A stretch of 15,527 nt of DNA from JBGOUV01 sp041477815 (GCA_041477815.1 JBGOUV010000138.1:1-15527); one strand, 5' to 3'; shown: positions 5,635-12,441, numbered from the stretch's first letter. Made by a program: numbers and translations. The notes: generated by a model not told the origin, from the letters alone.

Positions 5635-6939
5635 CTACACTTTCTCCGGCACCACGTAGGGTTTCCGGTAGTCGCGCGTGAGCATCCGGTTGGCTTCGTT
5701 GTCAGCCGGGAACTTCTTCGCCGCCGGGTCGAACGCGAGCTTGCGCCCCAGCCGATAGCTGATGTTAGCCAGGTGACACAGCGACGCCGCCCGGGCGCCG
5801 ATGGCGATCTCGGCGTGCAGGTCCTCGCTCTTCCGGCTGCGGACCGCCTCCAGGAAGTTCTGCATATGCAGGGCCGTGCCGTCGCCGAGCCCCTTCTCAT
5901 CCATCGCCAGCTCGCTCTTCTCGCCCTTGTACACCTGGAAGCTGGAGCCCTCCACGGCCATCCAGCCCTCGGTGCCGTAGAACAGGTTGCCCACACAGTT
6001 GCCGCCGCGCATCTTCAATCCGCCCTCGTCGCCGGTGAACAGCCCGCGAACCTCGAAGACCAGGTTCGAGTCGCCGTAATCGAAGCTGGCCAGTTGGGTA
6101 TTCGGGGTTTCCTGATCGTCATCGTAAGCGAACTTGCCGCCGGTGGAGACGACGCTGTGGGGCAGCCCGGTCTTGCCCAGGCCCCAGAGGGCGATGTCCA
6201 TCTCGTGGACGCCCTGGTTGCCGATGTCGCCGTTGCCGGTGTCCCAGAACCAGTGCCAATTGTACTTGAAGCGGTTCTCGTTGAACGCCCGCAGGGGGGC
6301 GGGGCCGAGGAACATGTCCCAATCCACGCCGGGCGGCACGGGTCCGTCGGGCTTGCGGCCGATCGACTTGCGGCGCTTGAAGCAGAGGCCCTTGGACAGA
6401 TACACCTTGCCGATGACGCCGTCTTGCAGCAACTGCATGGCCTTCATCTTGTGGGGCGTGCTGCGGCCCTGCGAGCCGATCTGGCACATGCGCTTGTACT
6501 TCCGCGCCGTCTCCACCATCCTGCCGGCCTCGAAAATGTTGTGGCTGGCCGGTTTTTCGCAATAGACGTCTTTGCCGGCCTGCATGGCCCAAATGGCGCC
6601 CAGGGCGTGCCAGTGGTTGGGCGTGGCCATGGACACCGCATCGACGTCCTTGTCGTCGAAGACCCGGCGCATGTCGGGATACTCTTTGGGCCGGGGGTGG
6701 CCGGCCTTTTCCACCAGCGCCACGGCGCGCTCGCGCGCGGCCTGGTTCACGTCGCAGATCCCGACAATCCGGCAGCTCTGTAACTTGCTGTAGTTGTTGA
6801 CATGGCTGGTGCCGCGGCCGCCGACGCCGATCACGACCAGGTTGATCCGTTCGCCGGCGCCGAGAATACGGGAAGCCGACCCGGCCACCGCCGCGCCAGC
6901 CGCTGTTTGCAGGAAGGTCCTTCGATCCGGAGGTTTCAT
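5635..6939 (-). CDS. Tat-exported Gfo/Idh/MocA-family oxidoreductase
   Basis: This 434-residue NAD(P)-dependent dehydrogenase-family protein probably acts on sugars or polyols. A twin-arginine leader (DRRTFLQTAAGAAVAGSA, from residue 5) predicts folded export by Tat. It is followed by the Rossmann dinucleotide motif GVGGRG (38-43), the TPNHWH segment (107-111) and the family hallmark CEKP (127-130). The C-terminal half holds the substrate domain (WHWFWDTGNGDIGNQGVHEMDIALW). I chose the ATG at 6937-6939 because it places the Tat motif at the N-terminus; upstream codons read into the intergenic tandem repeat. GGGAAG about 5 nt upstream is a modest ribosome binding site. Many such Tat-type paralogues occur in acidobacteria and planctomycetes and their substrates are rarely known. 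The selenoprotein candidate lies directly downstream. Confidence 0.93.
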   Translation of the reverse strand: MKPPDRRTFLQTAAGAAVAGSASRILGAGERINLVVIGVGGRGTSHVNNYSKLQSCRIVGICDVNQAARERAVALVEKAGHPRPKEYPDMRRVFDDKDVDAVSMATPNHWHALGAIWAMQAGKDVYCEKPASHNIFEAGRMVETARKYKRMCQIGSQGRSTPHKMKAMQLLQDGVIGKVYLSKGLCFKRRKSIGRKPDGPVPPGVDWDMFLGPAPLRAFNENRFKYNWHWFWDTGNGDIGNQGVHEMDIALWGLGKTGLPHSVVSTGGKFAYDDDQETPNTQLASFDYGDSNLVFEVRGLFTGDEGGLKMRGGNCVGNLFYGTEGWMAVEGSSFQVYKGEKSELAMDEKGLGDGTALHMQNFLEAVRSRKSEDLHAEIAIGARAASLCHLANISYRLGRKLAFDPAAKKFPADNEANRMLTRDYRKPYVVPEKV

Positions 6940-6962
6940 GGTGCTTCCCAGTCTACCAGAGG

Positions 6963-6999
6963 AATTTGAGGATTTGAGAATTTGAGGATTTGAGAATTG
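6963..6999. repeat. Tandem repeat of (A/G)ATTTGAG
   Basis: Four consecutive 8-bp units (AATTTGAG, GATTTGAG, AATTTGAG, GATTTGAG) and a partial fifth lie between the divergent oxidoreductase and kinase-like genes. This equals a 16-bp unit repeated 2.3 times. It is much richer in A+T than its surroundings. It may be a simple-sequence expansion or an array of protein sites. Confidence 0.85.
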
Positions 7000-7093
7000 C
7001 CGCTCAACGGCGAAGCCCGCCAATCCCCAAGTCCCCCCGCGGTAGCGGTGGTCCTACTGTATCTTCGGCCGGCGGGGTCAGTCTTAAGCCTTA

Positions 7094-7122
7094 GTGACCC
7101 AGGCATACGTCTGTCGTATGAT
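7094..7122 (+). promoter_or_regulatory. Candidate promoter of the kinase-like gene
   Basis: GTGACC (7094-7099) and TATGAT (7117-7122) are 17 bp apart and match sigma70 hexamers at 4 and 5 of 6 positions. Transcription would begin near 7129, about 15 nt before the ATG at 7144. No Shine-Dalgarno sequence is visible there. Confidence 0.4.
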
Positions 7123-7143
7123 CACAACGGGTTCCAAACTCTC

Positions 7144-8181
7144 ATGAGCTTTGAGCTCGGACAAACCGTCGGCGGTTACGAATTCATAGACGTTCTGGAG
7201 CGCTCCAAGGCGGGCGTAACCTACAAGGTGCGAAACGTGCTGTTGCAGCGGTTCGAGGCCTTGAAGGTGCTGCCCTCCGGCTGGCAAGAGGACCAGGAGC
7301 GGGCCGAGCGATTTCTGCGCGAAATGAAGGTCCACGCGCGGCTGGAGCACCCGAATATCGTCGCCTTCTACAGCGCCAGCCAGTTGGGAGACCAGATGGT
7401 CATGACCACCGAGCTGGTGGAGGGCCTCACTCTGGAGCAGATCCTGGAAGTCGGCCCGCTGCCGGTGGCCGACGCCGTAAGCTATATGGGCCAGGCGCTG
7501 GCAGCGCTGGAGTGCGCGCACGAGCAAGGGGTGGTGCATCGGGAAATTACCCCGGGACACATGATCATCACGCCGAACGGAACCCTCAAGCTTACCGGCT
7601 TCGGGCTGGCCAAGGCGGCGAACGCCCCGCAGCTTACCCAGGTGGGGACGGTGATGGGATCGCTCCAGTACATTTCTCCGGAGCAGGTGAAAGGGGCGCC
7701 CCACATCGACGGGCGGGCGGACCTGTATTCCCTTGGAGTGGTGTTTTACCGGGCGGTGACGGGGAAACTCCCCTTCGAGTCGGCGAGCCAGTTCGACCTC
7801 ATGCTGGCACACGTCAACCAGGCGCCGCAGCCCCCGGTGGAGCGGCAGCCCGAGCTGCCGGGAGCCATCAACGACGTCATTCTGAAAGCGCTGGCCAAGG
7901 AGCCGCTGGACCGGCATCAGACGGCTAAGGAGTTTCGGGAGGCGCTGGAGGCAGTCGCTCCCGGGCCGGTGGTGAAGCCGGTGGCCGCGGTGGTTCCGGC
8001 GCCCCCGGTGGAAGCGCCCCCCCAGGTGAGCCTGCCGCCCCTGGTGCGGCCGGTCCCCGGGACTCCGTCCGGCGCCAGTATCGCCAGCATGACCACGCCG
8101 CAAATGCTGGTCGCCGGCGTCTTCCTGTTCCTGATGATGCTGATCGCCTTCTTCGCGGTGCTCGTGTCCGGCCGCCGCTAA
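7144..8181 (+). CDS. Membrane-anchored Ser/Thr protein-kinase-like protein, predicted pseudokinase
   Basis: The 345-residue protein has a Hanks-type kinase fold (about 10-270), a Pro/Val-rich linker (271-315) and one C-terminal transmembrane helix (about 321-342), ending GRR. Fold landmarks are present: the ATP-site lysine K41 (FEALKVL), helix-C glutamate E60, SPE (179-180) for APE and D193 in RADLYSLG. Catalytic positions are changed: the glycine loop is degenerate (LERSKAGVTYKV), HRD reads HRE (132-134), the catalytic Lys is T136, the metal-binding Asn is H139, and DFG reads GFG (G152). Phosphotransfer is therefore unlikely and a binding or scaffold role is inferred. The start at ATG 7144 gives the usual kinase N-terminus; the frame is open upstream but crosses the presumed promoter. 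Codon character shows no decay, so the gene is under selection. Confidence 0.9.
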   Translation: MSFELGQTVGGYEFIDVLERSKAGVTYKVRNVLLQRFEALKVLPSGWQEDQERAERFLREMKVHARLEHPNIVAFYSASQLGDQMVMTTELVEGLTLEQILEVGPLPVADAVSYMGQALAALECAHEQGVVHREITPGHMIITPNGTLKLTGFGLAKAANAPQLTQVGTVMGSLQYISPEQVKGAPHIDGRADLYSLGVVFYRAVTGKLPFESASQFDLMLAHVNQAPQPPVERQPELPGAINDVILKALAKEPLDRHQTAKEFREALEAVAPGPVVKPVAAVVPAPPVEAPPQVSLPPLVRPVPGTPSGASIASMTTPQMLVAGVFLFLMMLIAFFAVLVSGRR

Positions 8182-8184
8182 CCG

Positions 8185-8504
8185 ACCAGAGCCCCCATCT
8201 TTACCGTGATGGCCGCCCTGACCTTGGCCTGGGGCATCGGGGCCCATACCGCACTCTGCGGTGTGGTGAACACGGTCCTGTTGCGGGCCGCTTCCGTTCC
8301 CCGCGCCGGAGAAGGTGGTATTTGTCTGGCAGGGCCATGCGAAGTGGGGAATCCAGCAGGGGCCGGCGTCGGTCCCGAATTACCTGGATGGGAAGCGGTC
8401 AGAGCCGGTCGTTCGACGATCTGGACGCAGTCTCGCCGGCCTCCACCTGGCTGCCGGCGCGCCGGGCGGCAAGATTAGATCCGATTCGCGCTTTGCGGCA
8501 CGAA
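8185..8504 (+). pseudogene. Remnant of an ADOP/MacB-type ABC transporter permease, frameshifted and internally deleted
   Basis: Three pieces in three reading frames are recognisable. From 8185 (frame 1) comes RAPIFTVMAALTLAWGIGAHTALCGVVNTVLLRA, matching the first transmembrane region of ADOP permeases (LTLALGIGANTAIFSVVNAVLLRP). Near 8312 (frame 2) comes KVVFVWQGHAKWGIQQG...NYLDGKR. After about 8400 (frame 3) comes SRSFDDLDAVSP, joined directly to LPARRAARLDPIRALRHE, which resembles the extreme C-terminus of the same family (PARRAARVDP...ALRYE). Intact members are about 800 residues, so nearly the whole middle is gone. It starts immediately after the kinase-like gene stop. Confidence 0.8.
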
Positions 8505-8510
8505 TCGGGT

Positions 8511-8516
8511 TATAAT
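8511..8516 (+). promoter_or_regulatory. Candidate -10 element of the DUF3500 gene
   Basis: A perfect TATAAT lies 21 nt before the ATG of the DUF3500 gene and just after the permease remnant. No good -35 hexamer is seen at 16-18 bp. The transcript would begin near 8523, just ahead of the AGGAGG ribosome binding site at 8526-8531. Confidence 0.45.
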
Positions 8517-8537
8517 TGCCCGCATAGGAGGCTACAC

Positions 8538-9572
8538 ATGAGGCAGAACCTGTTGCGGCTGGCGGCGATGCTGTTGTGCGCGATGGCGCTGACGGCGGCG
8601 TACTACCGGTCGAAGTCGACCACTACCATGGCCGGGGCGGCCAATAATCTCCTGGTGACGCTCTCGGCCGACCAGAAGGCCAAGGCTACCTACGCCATGA
8701 ACCACGAGGAACGGGTGAACTGGCACTTCGTGCCCCGCGAGCGCAAAGGTCTGCCGCTAAAACAAATGGATTCGGCGCAGCAGGCTCTGGCCCATGCGTT
8801 GCTGAGCTCCGGGCTCAGCCAGCGTGGCGCTATGAAAGCCTCCACCATTATGAGCCTCGAAGACGTGCTGAAGGTGATGGAGAAGGACACCCAGGGCCGG
8901 CGCGACCCGGCGCAGTATTTCTTCACCATTTTCGGCGAGCCCTCCGACAGCGGTACCTGGGGCTGGCGCGTCGAGGGTCATCACCTGGCCCTGAACTTCA
9001 CGGTAGTGAAAGGACAGGCCATCGCCACCACACCCTGCTTCTTCGGCGCCAATCCAGCCGAGGTGAAGACCGGACCGCGCAAAGGCCTCCGCGTGCTGGC
9101 GCGGGAAGAAGATACCGCCCGCGAGCTGCTGCTGGCGCTCGACGCCAAGCAGAAAACAGTGGCCGTCCTCGATCCGACCGCCCCCAAGGACATCCTCACC
9201 TTCAACAAGCGCAAAGTGGATCCCGGCGCTCCCAAGGGGATTCCGGCCGCGAAACTGACCAAGAAGCAGCAGGACCTGCTGATGACGGTCATCGAGGAAT
9301 ACGCCGCCAACATGCCCGAGGACCTGGCCGCCGTCCGCATGGACGCCGCCCGCAAAGCCGGACTCGACAAGATCCACTTCGGCTGGGCCGGCGGGCCGGA
9401 CCGGGGCCAGGGACACTACTACATCATCCAGGGCCCGACCTTCCTGATCGAGTACGACAACACCCAGAACGACGCCAACCACATCCACTCGGTGTGGCGG
9501 GACTTCAACGGCGACTTCGGGGACGATCTGCTCGCCGGGCACTACCAGCAGTCGCATACGGCTTCGAGATAG
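8538..9572 (+). CDS. DUF3500 domain-containing exported protein
   Basis: This 344-residue protein begins with a hydrophobic leader (MRQNLLRLAAMLLCAMALTAAYY), predicting export or membrane anchoring. The remainder fits the DUF3500 family over its whole length: VNWHFVPRERKGLPLKQM early, GWRVEGHHLALNFTVVKG in the middle, and near the end YYIIQGPTFLIEYDNTQNDANHIHSVWRDFNGDFG, then HYQQ. The molecular function of DUF3500 is not established, although the many conserved His, Asp and Asn residues near the C-terminus suggest a metal or ligand site. A strong ribosome binding site (AGGAGG, 6 nt spacer) sets the start; upstream in-frame codons belong to the permease remnant. It is followed after 65 bp by a gene on the same strand. 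Confidence 0.88.
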   Translation: MRQNLLRLAAMLLCAMALTAAYYRSKSTTTMAGAANNLLVTLSADQKAKATYAMNHEERVNWHFVPRERKGLPLKQMDSAQQALAHALLSSGLSQRGAMKASTIMSLEDVLKVMEKDTQGRRDPAQYFFTIFGEPSDSGTWGWRVEGHHLALNFTVVKGQAIATTPCFFGANPAEVKTGPRKGLRVLAREEDTARELLLALDAKQKTVAVLDPTAPKDILTFNKRKVDPGAPKGIPAAKLTKKQQDLLMTVIEEYAANMPEDLAAVRMDAARKAGLDKIHFGWAGGPDRGQGHYYIIQGPTFLIEYDNTQNDANHIHSVWRDFNGDFGDDLLAGHYQQSHTASR

Positions 9573-9637
9573 AGGGTCCTCGGACACACCGGCGCGGACT
9601 CCGGCTGGCAGACCAGGAGCCCGACAAGGCAAGGGCG

Positions 9638-10165
9638 ATGAAGATACCTGTGTTCGTTTCCGGTCCCACGCAGTTGAACAAGGCGCAGAACCAATCTCGC
9701 GATCGCATCGTGCGGGAGCTCGCGAGGCTTCAACTGGAACCCCGGGCGCTGGGCCGCAGCGACTACCCGTCGGACTTCCCCCTGCGGGAAGTGTACGTGA
9801 TCGCGAAGCACTGTTCCGGTGGCATCATCTTGGGATTCCGTCAGCTCACTGCCACGGCCGGCGTCTGGAAGAAAGGGACGAAGGAACAGCGACCATTGCA
9901 ACGCAGCAAGCCGGAGCACTTCCCGAGTCCATGGAATCAACTCGAAGCCGGGATTCTTTTCGGTCTTCAACTCCCGCTCCTCATCTTTAGGGAGGAGCCC
10001 ATGAAGGGTGGAGTGTTTGACGAGGGGGTGACGGACGTCTTCATTCACGACATGCCGCCCGGCGACCTCAAGGGAGCGAGTCTTGAGGGCTTCCGTGAGG
10101 TACTACTCAAGTGGTCCGCCCGAGTGCGCGAACACTATTACCGCATCAGTGCGGCGGCGGGCTAA
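9638..10165 (+). CDS. Small Rossmann-like protein, nucleoside 2-deoxyribosyltransferase/TIR-like (function unknown)
   Basis: The 175-residue soluble protein starts MKIPVFVSGPTQLNKAQNQ, a beta strand and loop like those opening nucleoside deoxyribosyltransferases and TIR-like NAD hydrolases. It then has RDRIVRELARLQLEPRALGRSDYP, an alternating strand region with CSGGIILGFRQ (about 59-69), and SPWNQLEAGILFGLQLPLLIF (about 98-118). In that last segment the Glu of NQLEAG occupies the place of the catalytic Glu in those families. Assignment is by fold pattern only; no specific family is certain. ATG 9638 was chosen because the strand starts there and AAGG lies just upstream; an earlier in-frame start would overlap the DUF3500 gene. 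An isolated gene of this type could be a nucleotide-metabolism or defence enzyme. No defence partner is adjacent. Confidence 0.6.
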   Translation: MKIPVFVSGPTQLNKAQNQSRDRIVRELARLQLEPRALGRSDYPSDFPLREVYVIAKHCSGGIILGFRQLTATAGVWKKGTKEQRPLQRSKPEHFPSPWNQLEAGILFGLQLPLLIFREEPMKGGVFDEGVTDVFIHDMPPGDLKGASLEGFREVLLKWSARVREHYYRISAAAG

Positions 10166-10190
10166 CCAAGGGGGCCTGCACGCGCTACCA

Positions 10191-10218
10191 TTCTGCCTTC
10201 TGTTTCCTGCCTCCTGGC
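10191..10218. repeat. Degenerate 7-bp tandem repeat (YYCTGYY)
   Basis: Four successive units, TTCTGCC, TTCTGTT, TCCTGCC and TCCTGGC, lie between the convergent ends of the Rossmann-like gene and the hemerythrin-like gene. It is a pyrimidine-rich simple repeat with no coding potential. Confidence 0.6.
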
Positions 10219-10224
10219 GCAGCC

Positions 10225-10668
10225 CTACAAACACACCCGGACCGCCTCCGCCTCGAAGGCCTCCCCCAGCCGGTCGAGCGCTTCCCGCGGCAAGCGCCCC
10301 TGTATATCCTCAAACAACTCCCGCTCCTCCCTCCGAATGTGCGCGCTGAGCAGCACCGTGAAAGCCCGCAGCTCCGCCGGCTCCCTCAATCCTCGCACCA
10401 TCCCCTCCAGCTTCCGATGATCGGCCACCAGCTCCCCCACGATAGTCACGTCTCCCAGGTGCTCCCGGATGGCCGGAAACAGCAGCCGCTCCTCCAGGTC
10501 GAAGTGATTGACCAGCTCCACCTCGAAGCTGTAGCGAATCTTCTTCGCCAGAGCCGCCACGTTCTCGGGGGAGGAGTCGCGGGTCAGGCCTCGCTCCACC
10601 ACCACGCAGAGGGCCAGGCCGTGCTGGTGCTGGTGCGAAAGCGGATGCAGACTGCGATCACGAAGCAT
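10225..10668 (-). CDS. Hemerythrin HHE-domain protein
   Basis: The 147-residue, wholly alpha-helical protein carries a hemerythrin-like four-helix bundle that should bind a di-iron centre. Iron-ligand positions are apparent: the N-terminal HPLSHQHQHGL cluster (8-18), NHFDLEERLLFP in the second helix, ADHRKLEGMV in the third and SAHIRREERELFEDI in the fourth, each with the His and Glu expected of the HHE family. Such proteins sense or store oxygen, nitric oxide or iron; which one cannot be told from sequence. The ATG at 10666-10668 has GAGGA 6 nt upstream. The gene follows the M28 peptidase on the same strand but is separated from it by a structured 217-bp insert. No signal peptide or attached domain is visible. 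Confidence 0.88.
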   Translation of the reverse strand: MLRDRSLHPLSHQHQHGLALCVVVERGLTRDSSPENVAALAKKIRYSFEVELVNHFDLEERLLFPAIREHLGDVTIVGELVADHRKLEGMVRGLREPAELRAFTVLLSAHIRREERELFEDIQGRLPREALDRLGEAFEAEAVRVCL

Positions 10669-10705
10669 TGTCGTCCTCTGGAACGCAATTCACCACTAAG
10701 ACACC

Positions 10706-10746
10706 AAGACACTAAGAAGACCACGGATTGCTCTTCTTGGTGTCTT
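10706..10746. repeat. Hairpin of AAGACAC(T/C)AAGAAGA arms
   Basis: The arm 10706-10720 pairs with 10732-10746 (14 of 15), around an 11-nt loop CCACGGATTGC that can itself pair with 10754-10764, giving a pseudoknot-like arrangement. The adjoining CACTAAGACACCAAGACACTAAG text is a short internally repetitive motif. Confidence 0.65.
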
Positions 10747-10822
10747 TAGGTTAGCAGTCCGTGGCGGAAATAAGACCTGGCAAATTTGCCGGACTCTCAA
10801 CCCCGCAGAATCAACGACTTGC

Positions 10823-10844
10823 CGTGGTGCAAATTTGCACCACG
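10823..10844. repeat. 22-bp perfect palindrome centred on AAATTT
   Basis: CGTGGTGCAAA and its exact complement TTTGCACCACG abut with no loop. A shorter relative, GGCAAATTTGCC, lies at 10779-10790. Perfect spacer-free dyads of this size can be sites for dimeric DNA-binding proteins or ends of small mobile elements. Confidence 0.75.
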
Positions 10845-10885
10845 TGACTCTGTTCGTGGTGAATTGCTCCTGCCTTTACGAAGCA

Positions 10886-11755
10886 TTATCGTCCTCCCAG
10901 CGCCCGGATCGTCTCCAGGACGACCTGTCCGATGATTTCAAAACTGCGGGGGCTCAGTTTGTCCATGGTGTCGCGGTCGGTGTGCCAGTAGGCGTTGCCC
11001 GGCCCGTAGTCGTAATCGATGAGGTCGAGCGAGGGGACGCCGGCCTGCAGGAACGGAACGTGGTCGTCCTCGATGGCGGTGGACTGATTCCTGGAGAACT
11101 GCGCCGCGTAGCCCAGGCGCGCCGCGGTGGACCACGCCAGGTCGCGCAACCAGGCCGTGGAATTCAGGTCGTAGAGCAGGTTCAGGTTGGCGTCGCCGAT
11201 CATGTCCACGTTGAGCAGCGCGCTTACGGACCGCAGCACGCCTTCCTGGCGCCACACCTCGGCCAGGTGGCGGCTGCCGTAGGTGTGGTCGTCTCCGCTC
11301 CACTCGACCAGGCTTTCCTCGCCGTCGAACCAGACTATCCAGACGCTGTCGCGCCGCTTCTGGGCCGCCACGGTGCGGGCCAGCTCGAGGAGCAGGCCGG
11401 TGGAGGAGCCGCCGTCATTGGCGCCGACAAAACGCAGGCCCGGGCGGCTGTAGGTATCGTAGTGACCCGACACGACGACCACCCGCCCCGAGGAGCCCGG
11501 GAACTTGGCGATCAGGTTCACCATGGCGCGGGGACCCAGCGGGGTGCGGGCGGTGAAGGCGTCCTCCACCAGCTCGCACGGCAGCCGGCGGATCTCGGTG
11601 GTGAGCCACGTCCGCATTTTGACCAGGGCGGGCGAACCGGCCGGGCGGGGACCGAACGAGACGGCGCGGCGGGTGGCCTCCAGGGCGGCGGCGCCATCGA
11701 AGGCGAGCGCGGGCAGGGTCATAAAGAGTATCGCTATTGTCTTAGGGCCAGGCAT
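10886..11755 (-). CDS. M28-family metallopeptidase, glutaminyl-peptide cyclotransferase-like
   Basis: The 289-residue protein has a signal peptide (KTIAILFMTLPALAFDG) and an M28 zinc-peptidase domain. Metal-site motifs appear in order: SGHYDT (H98, D100), GANDGGSS (D114), FDGEES (E146, E147), NVDMIG (D184) and YWHTD (H258). The segment IEDDHVPFLQAGVPSLDLI (229-246) closely resembles the IEDDHIPF motif of glutaminyl cyclases, which form N-terminal pyroglutamate on exported proteins; an aminopeptidase activity is the alternative. The ATG at 11753-11755 is chosen because it includes the whole signal peptide; it overlaps the upstream methyltransferase by 22 nt and has no clear ribosome binding site, so coupling is likely. 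The stop TAA at 10888-10886 is followed in the -1 register by ATG (TAATG), within the direct repeat described separately. Confidence 0.88.
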   Translation of the reverse strand: MPGPKTIAILFMTLPALAFDGAAALEATRRAVSFGPRPAGSPALVKMRTWLTTEIRRLPCELVEDAFTARTPLGPRAMVNLIAKFPGSSGRVVVVSGHYDTYSRPGLRFVGANDGGSSTGLLLELARTVAAQKRRDSVWIVWFDGEESLVEWSGDDHTYGSRHLAEVWRQEGVLRSVSALLNVDMIGDANLNLLYDLNSTAWLRDLAWSTAARLGYAAQFSRNQSTAIEDDHVPFLQAGVPSLDLIDYDYGPGNAYWHTDRDTMDKLSPRSFEIIGQVVLETIRALGGR

Positions 11756-12441
11756 GAGTAACAGAGGGTGGAGTCCTTTCGGGTGTCGAGGAAATCGAGC
11801 CAGGGGAGGACCAGCCCCGGGGGCCCGCAGAGGAGGGCGGCGGGCACGAACAGCAGCCAGCGCCAGCCGCCCTGGAAGTAGAGGATGGCATCGAGGAGCC
11901 GGCGCCCCAGCAACGTGAAAAAGCCGCCCAGGGGCTCGATGTGGAGCTGCTGAAACCCGGCGGCGGTGAGCAGGTGCTCCAGGCCGTAGCGCGTGTAGCG
12001 GTAGTAGTCGTGGGGGGCCTGGTGGACGCACCACTCCTGCGGGGCGATGAGCAGAAGCCGGCCGCGGGGCTGAAGGACCCGGGCCAGCTCCGCCACCACC
12101 CGGCCGGGCTCGGGGACGTGCTCCAGCACCACAACGTTGATGGCGGCGGCGAAGGAACGGTCGGGGAAGGGGAGAAGGGCGAGGTCGGCTAGGGCGTCCA
12201 GGCGGGAGTAGTCCCAAGCGGCCTCGCCCACCGCCAGGTCCACACCTACATAGCGGCAGTGGGCGAAATGGCGGGCGTGGTGGCCCTCGCCGGCTCCGGC
12301 GTCGAGCACGCGGGTGGCCGGGGGCAGGGATTGGGCGAAGCCGGCGACGCGGTCGTCAACGGCAGCCTCGATACGAAGAGCGGCGCGGCGGAAAGCTCCG
12401 GGCAGCCTCGCGATCAGGCGGCGGTGCCACGGTTTACTCAC
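11734..12441 (-). CDS. Class I SAM-dependent methyltransferase (second of pair)
   Basis: The 235-residue protein has a Rossmann methyltransferase core: motif I VLDAGAGEG (45-53), the acidic strand end VGVDLA (65-70), ADLALLPFPDRSFAAAINVVVLEHVPEP (85-112) and RGRLLLIAPQE (126-136). After the core, a hydrophobic stretch (about 195-215, WLLFVPAALLCGPPGLVLPW) may sit on the membrane. The start is GTG at 12441-12439, whose GTGA overlaps the upstream stop TGA by 4 nt; a much longer in-frame reading upstream exists only as antisense-like shadow of the preceding gene. GAAGG immediately before the GTG may serve as a ribosome binding site. Its place between a glycosyltransferase, another methyltransferase and a peptidase suggests modification of a glycan or lipid; the substrate is unknown. 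Confidence 0.87.
   Translation of the reverse strand: MSKPWHRRLIARLPGAFRRAALRIEAAVDDRVAGFAQSLPPATRVLDAGAGEGHHARHFAHCRYVGVDLAVGEAAWDYSRLDALADLALLPFPDRSFAAAINVVVLEHVPEPGRVVAELARVLQPRGRLLLIAPQEWCVHQAPHDYYRYTRYGLEHLLTAAGFQQLHIEPLGGFFTLLGRRLLDAILYFQGGWRWLLFVPAALLCGPPGLVLPWLDFLDTRKDSTLCYSCLALRQ

Larger units (their letters stand above)
10660..10896. mobile_element. MITE-like insert with flanking direct repeats and short terminal inverted repeats
   Basis: A 19-bp sequence ACGAAGCATTGTCGTCCTC (10660-10678) recurs with one mismatch at 10878-10896. Just inside lie perfect 12-bp inverted repeats, GCAATTCACCAC (10685-10696) and GTGGTGAATTGC (10856-10867). Between them are a 15-bp hairpin with one mismatch (10706-10720 with 10732-10746), an 11-bp near-complementary pair (10721-10731 with 10754-10764), a 12-bp palindrome (10779-10790) and a 22-bp perfect palindrome (10823-10844). 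There is no transposase. The direct repeats fall on the peptidase stop and on the hemerythrin start, so the insert appears to have split a once-overlapping gene junction. Confidence 0.55.

Noticed and set aside
5482..6783. 433-codon open frame on the plus strand
   Set aside because: It is antisense to the Gfo/Idh/MocA oxidoreductase and the HMA gene, with no family-like motifs; a GC-rich shadow.
6963..6999. CRISPR-like array
   Set aside because: Units are 8 bp and directly adjacent, without unique spacers; it is a simple tandem repeat.
10798..10887. 29-codon ORF (MLRKGRSNSP...) beginning at the TAATG after the peptidase stop
   Set aside because: It shares only the first codons with the hemerythrin gene through the duplicated 19 bp, then runs across the palindromes without protein-like character.
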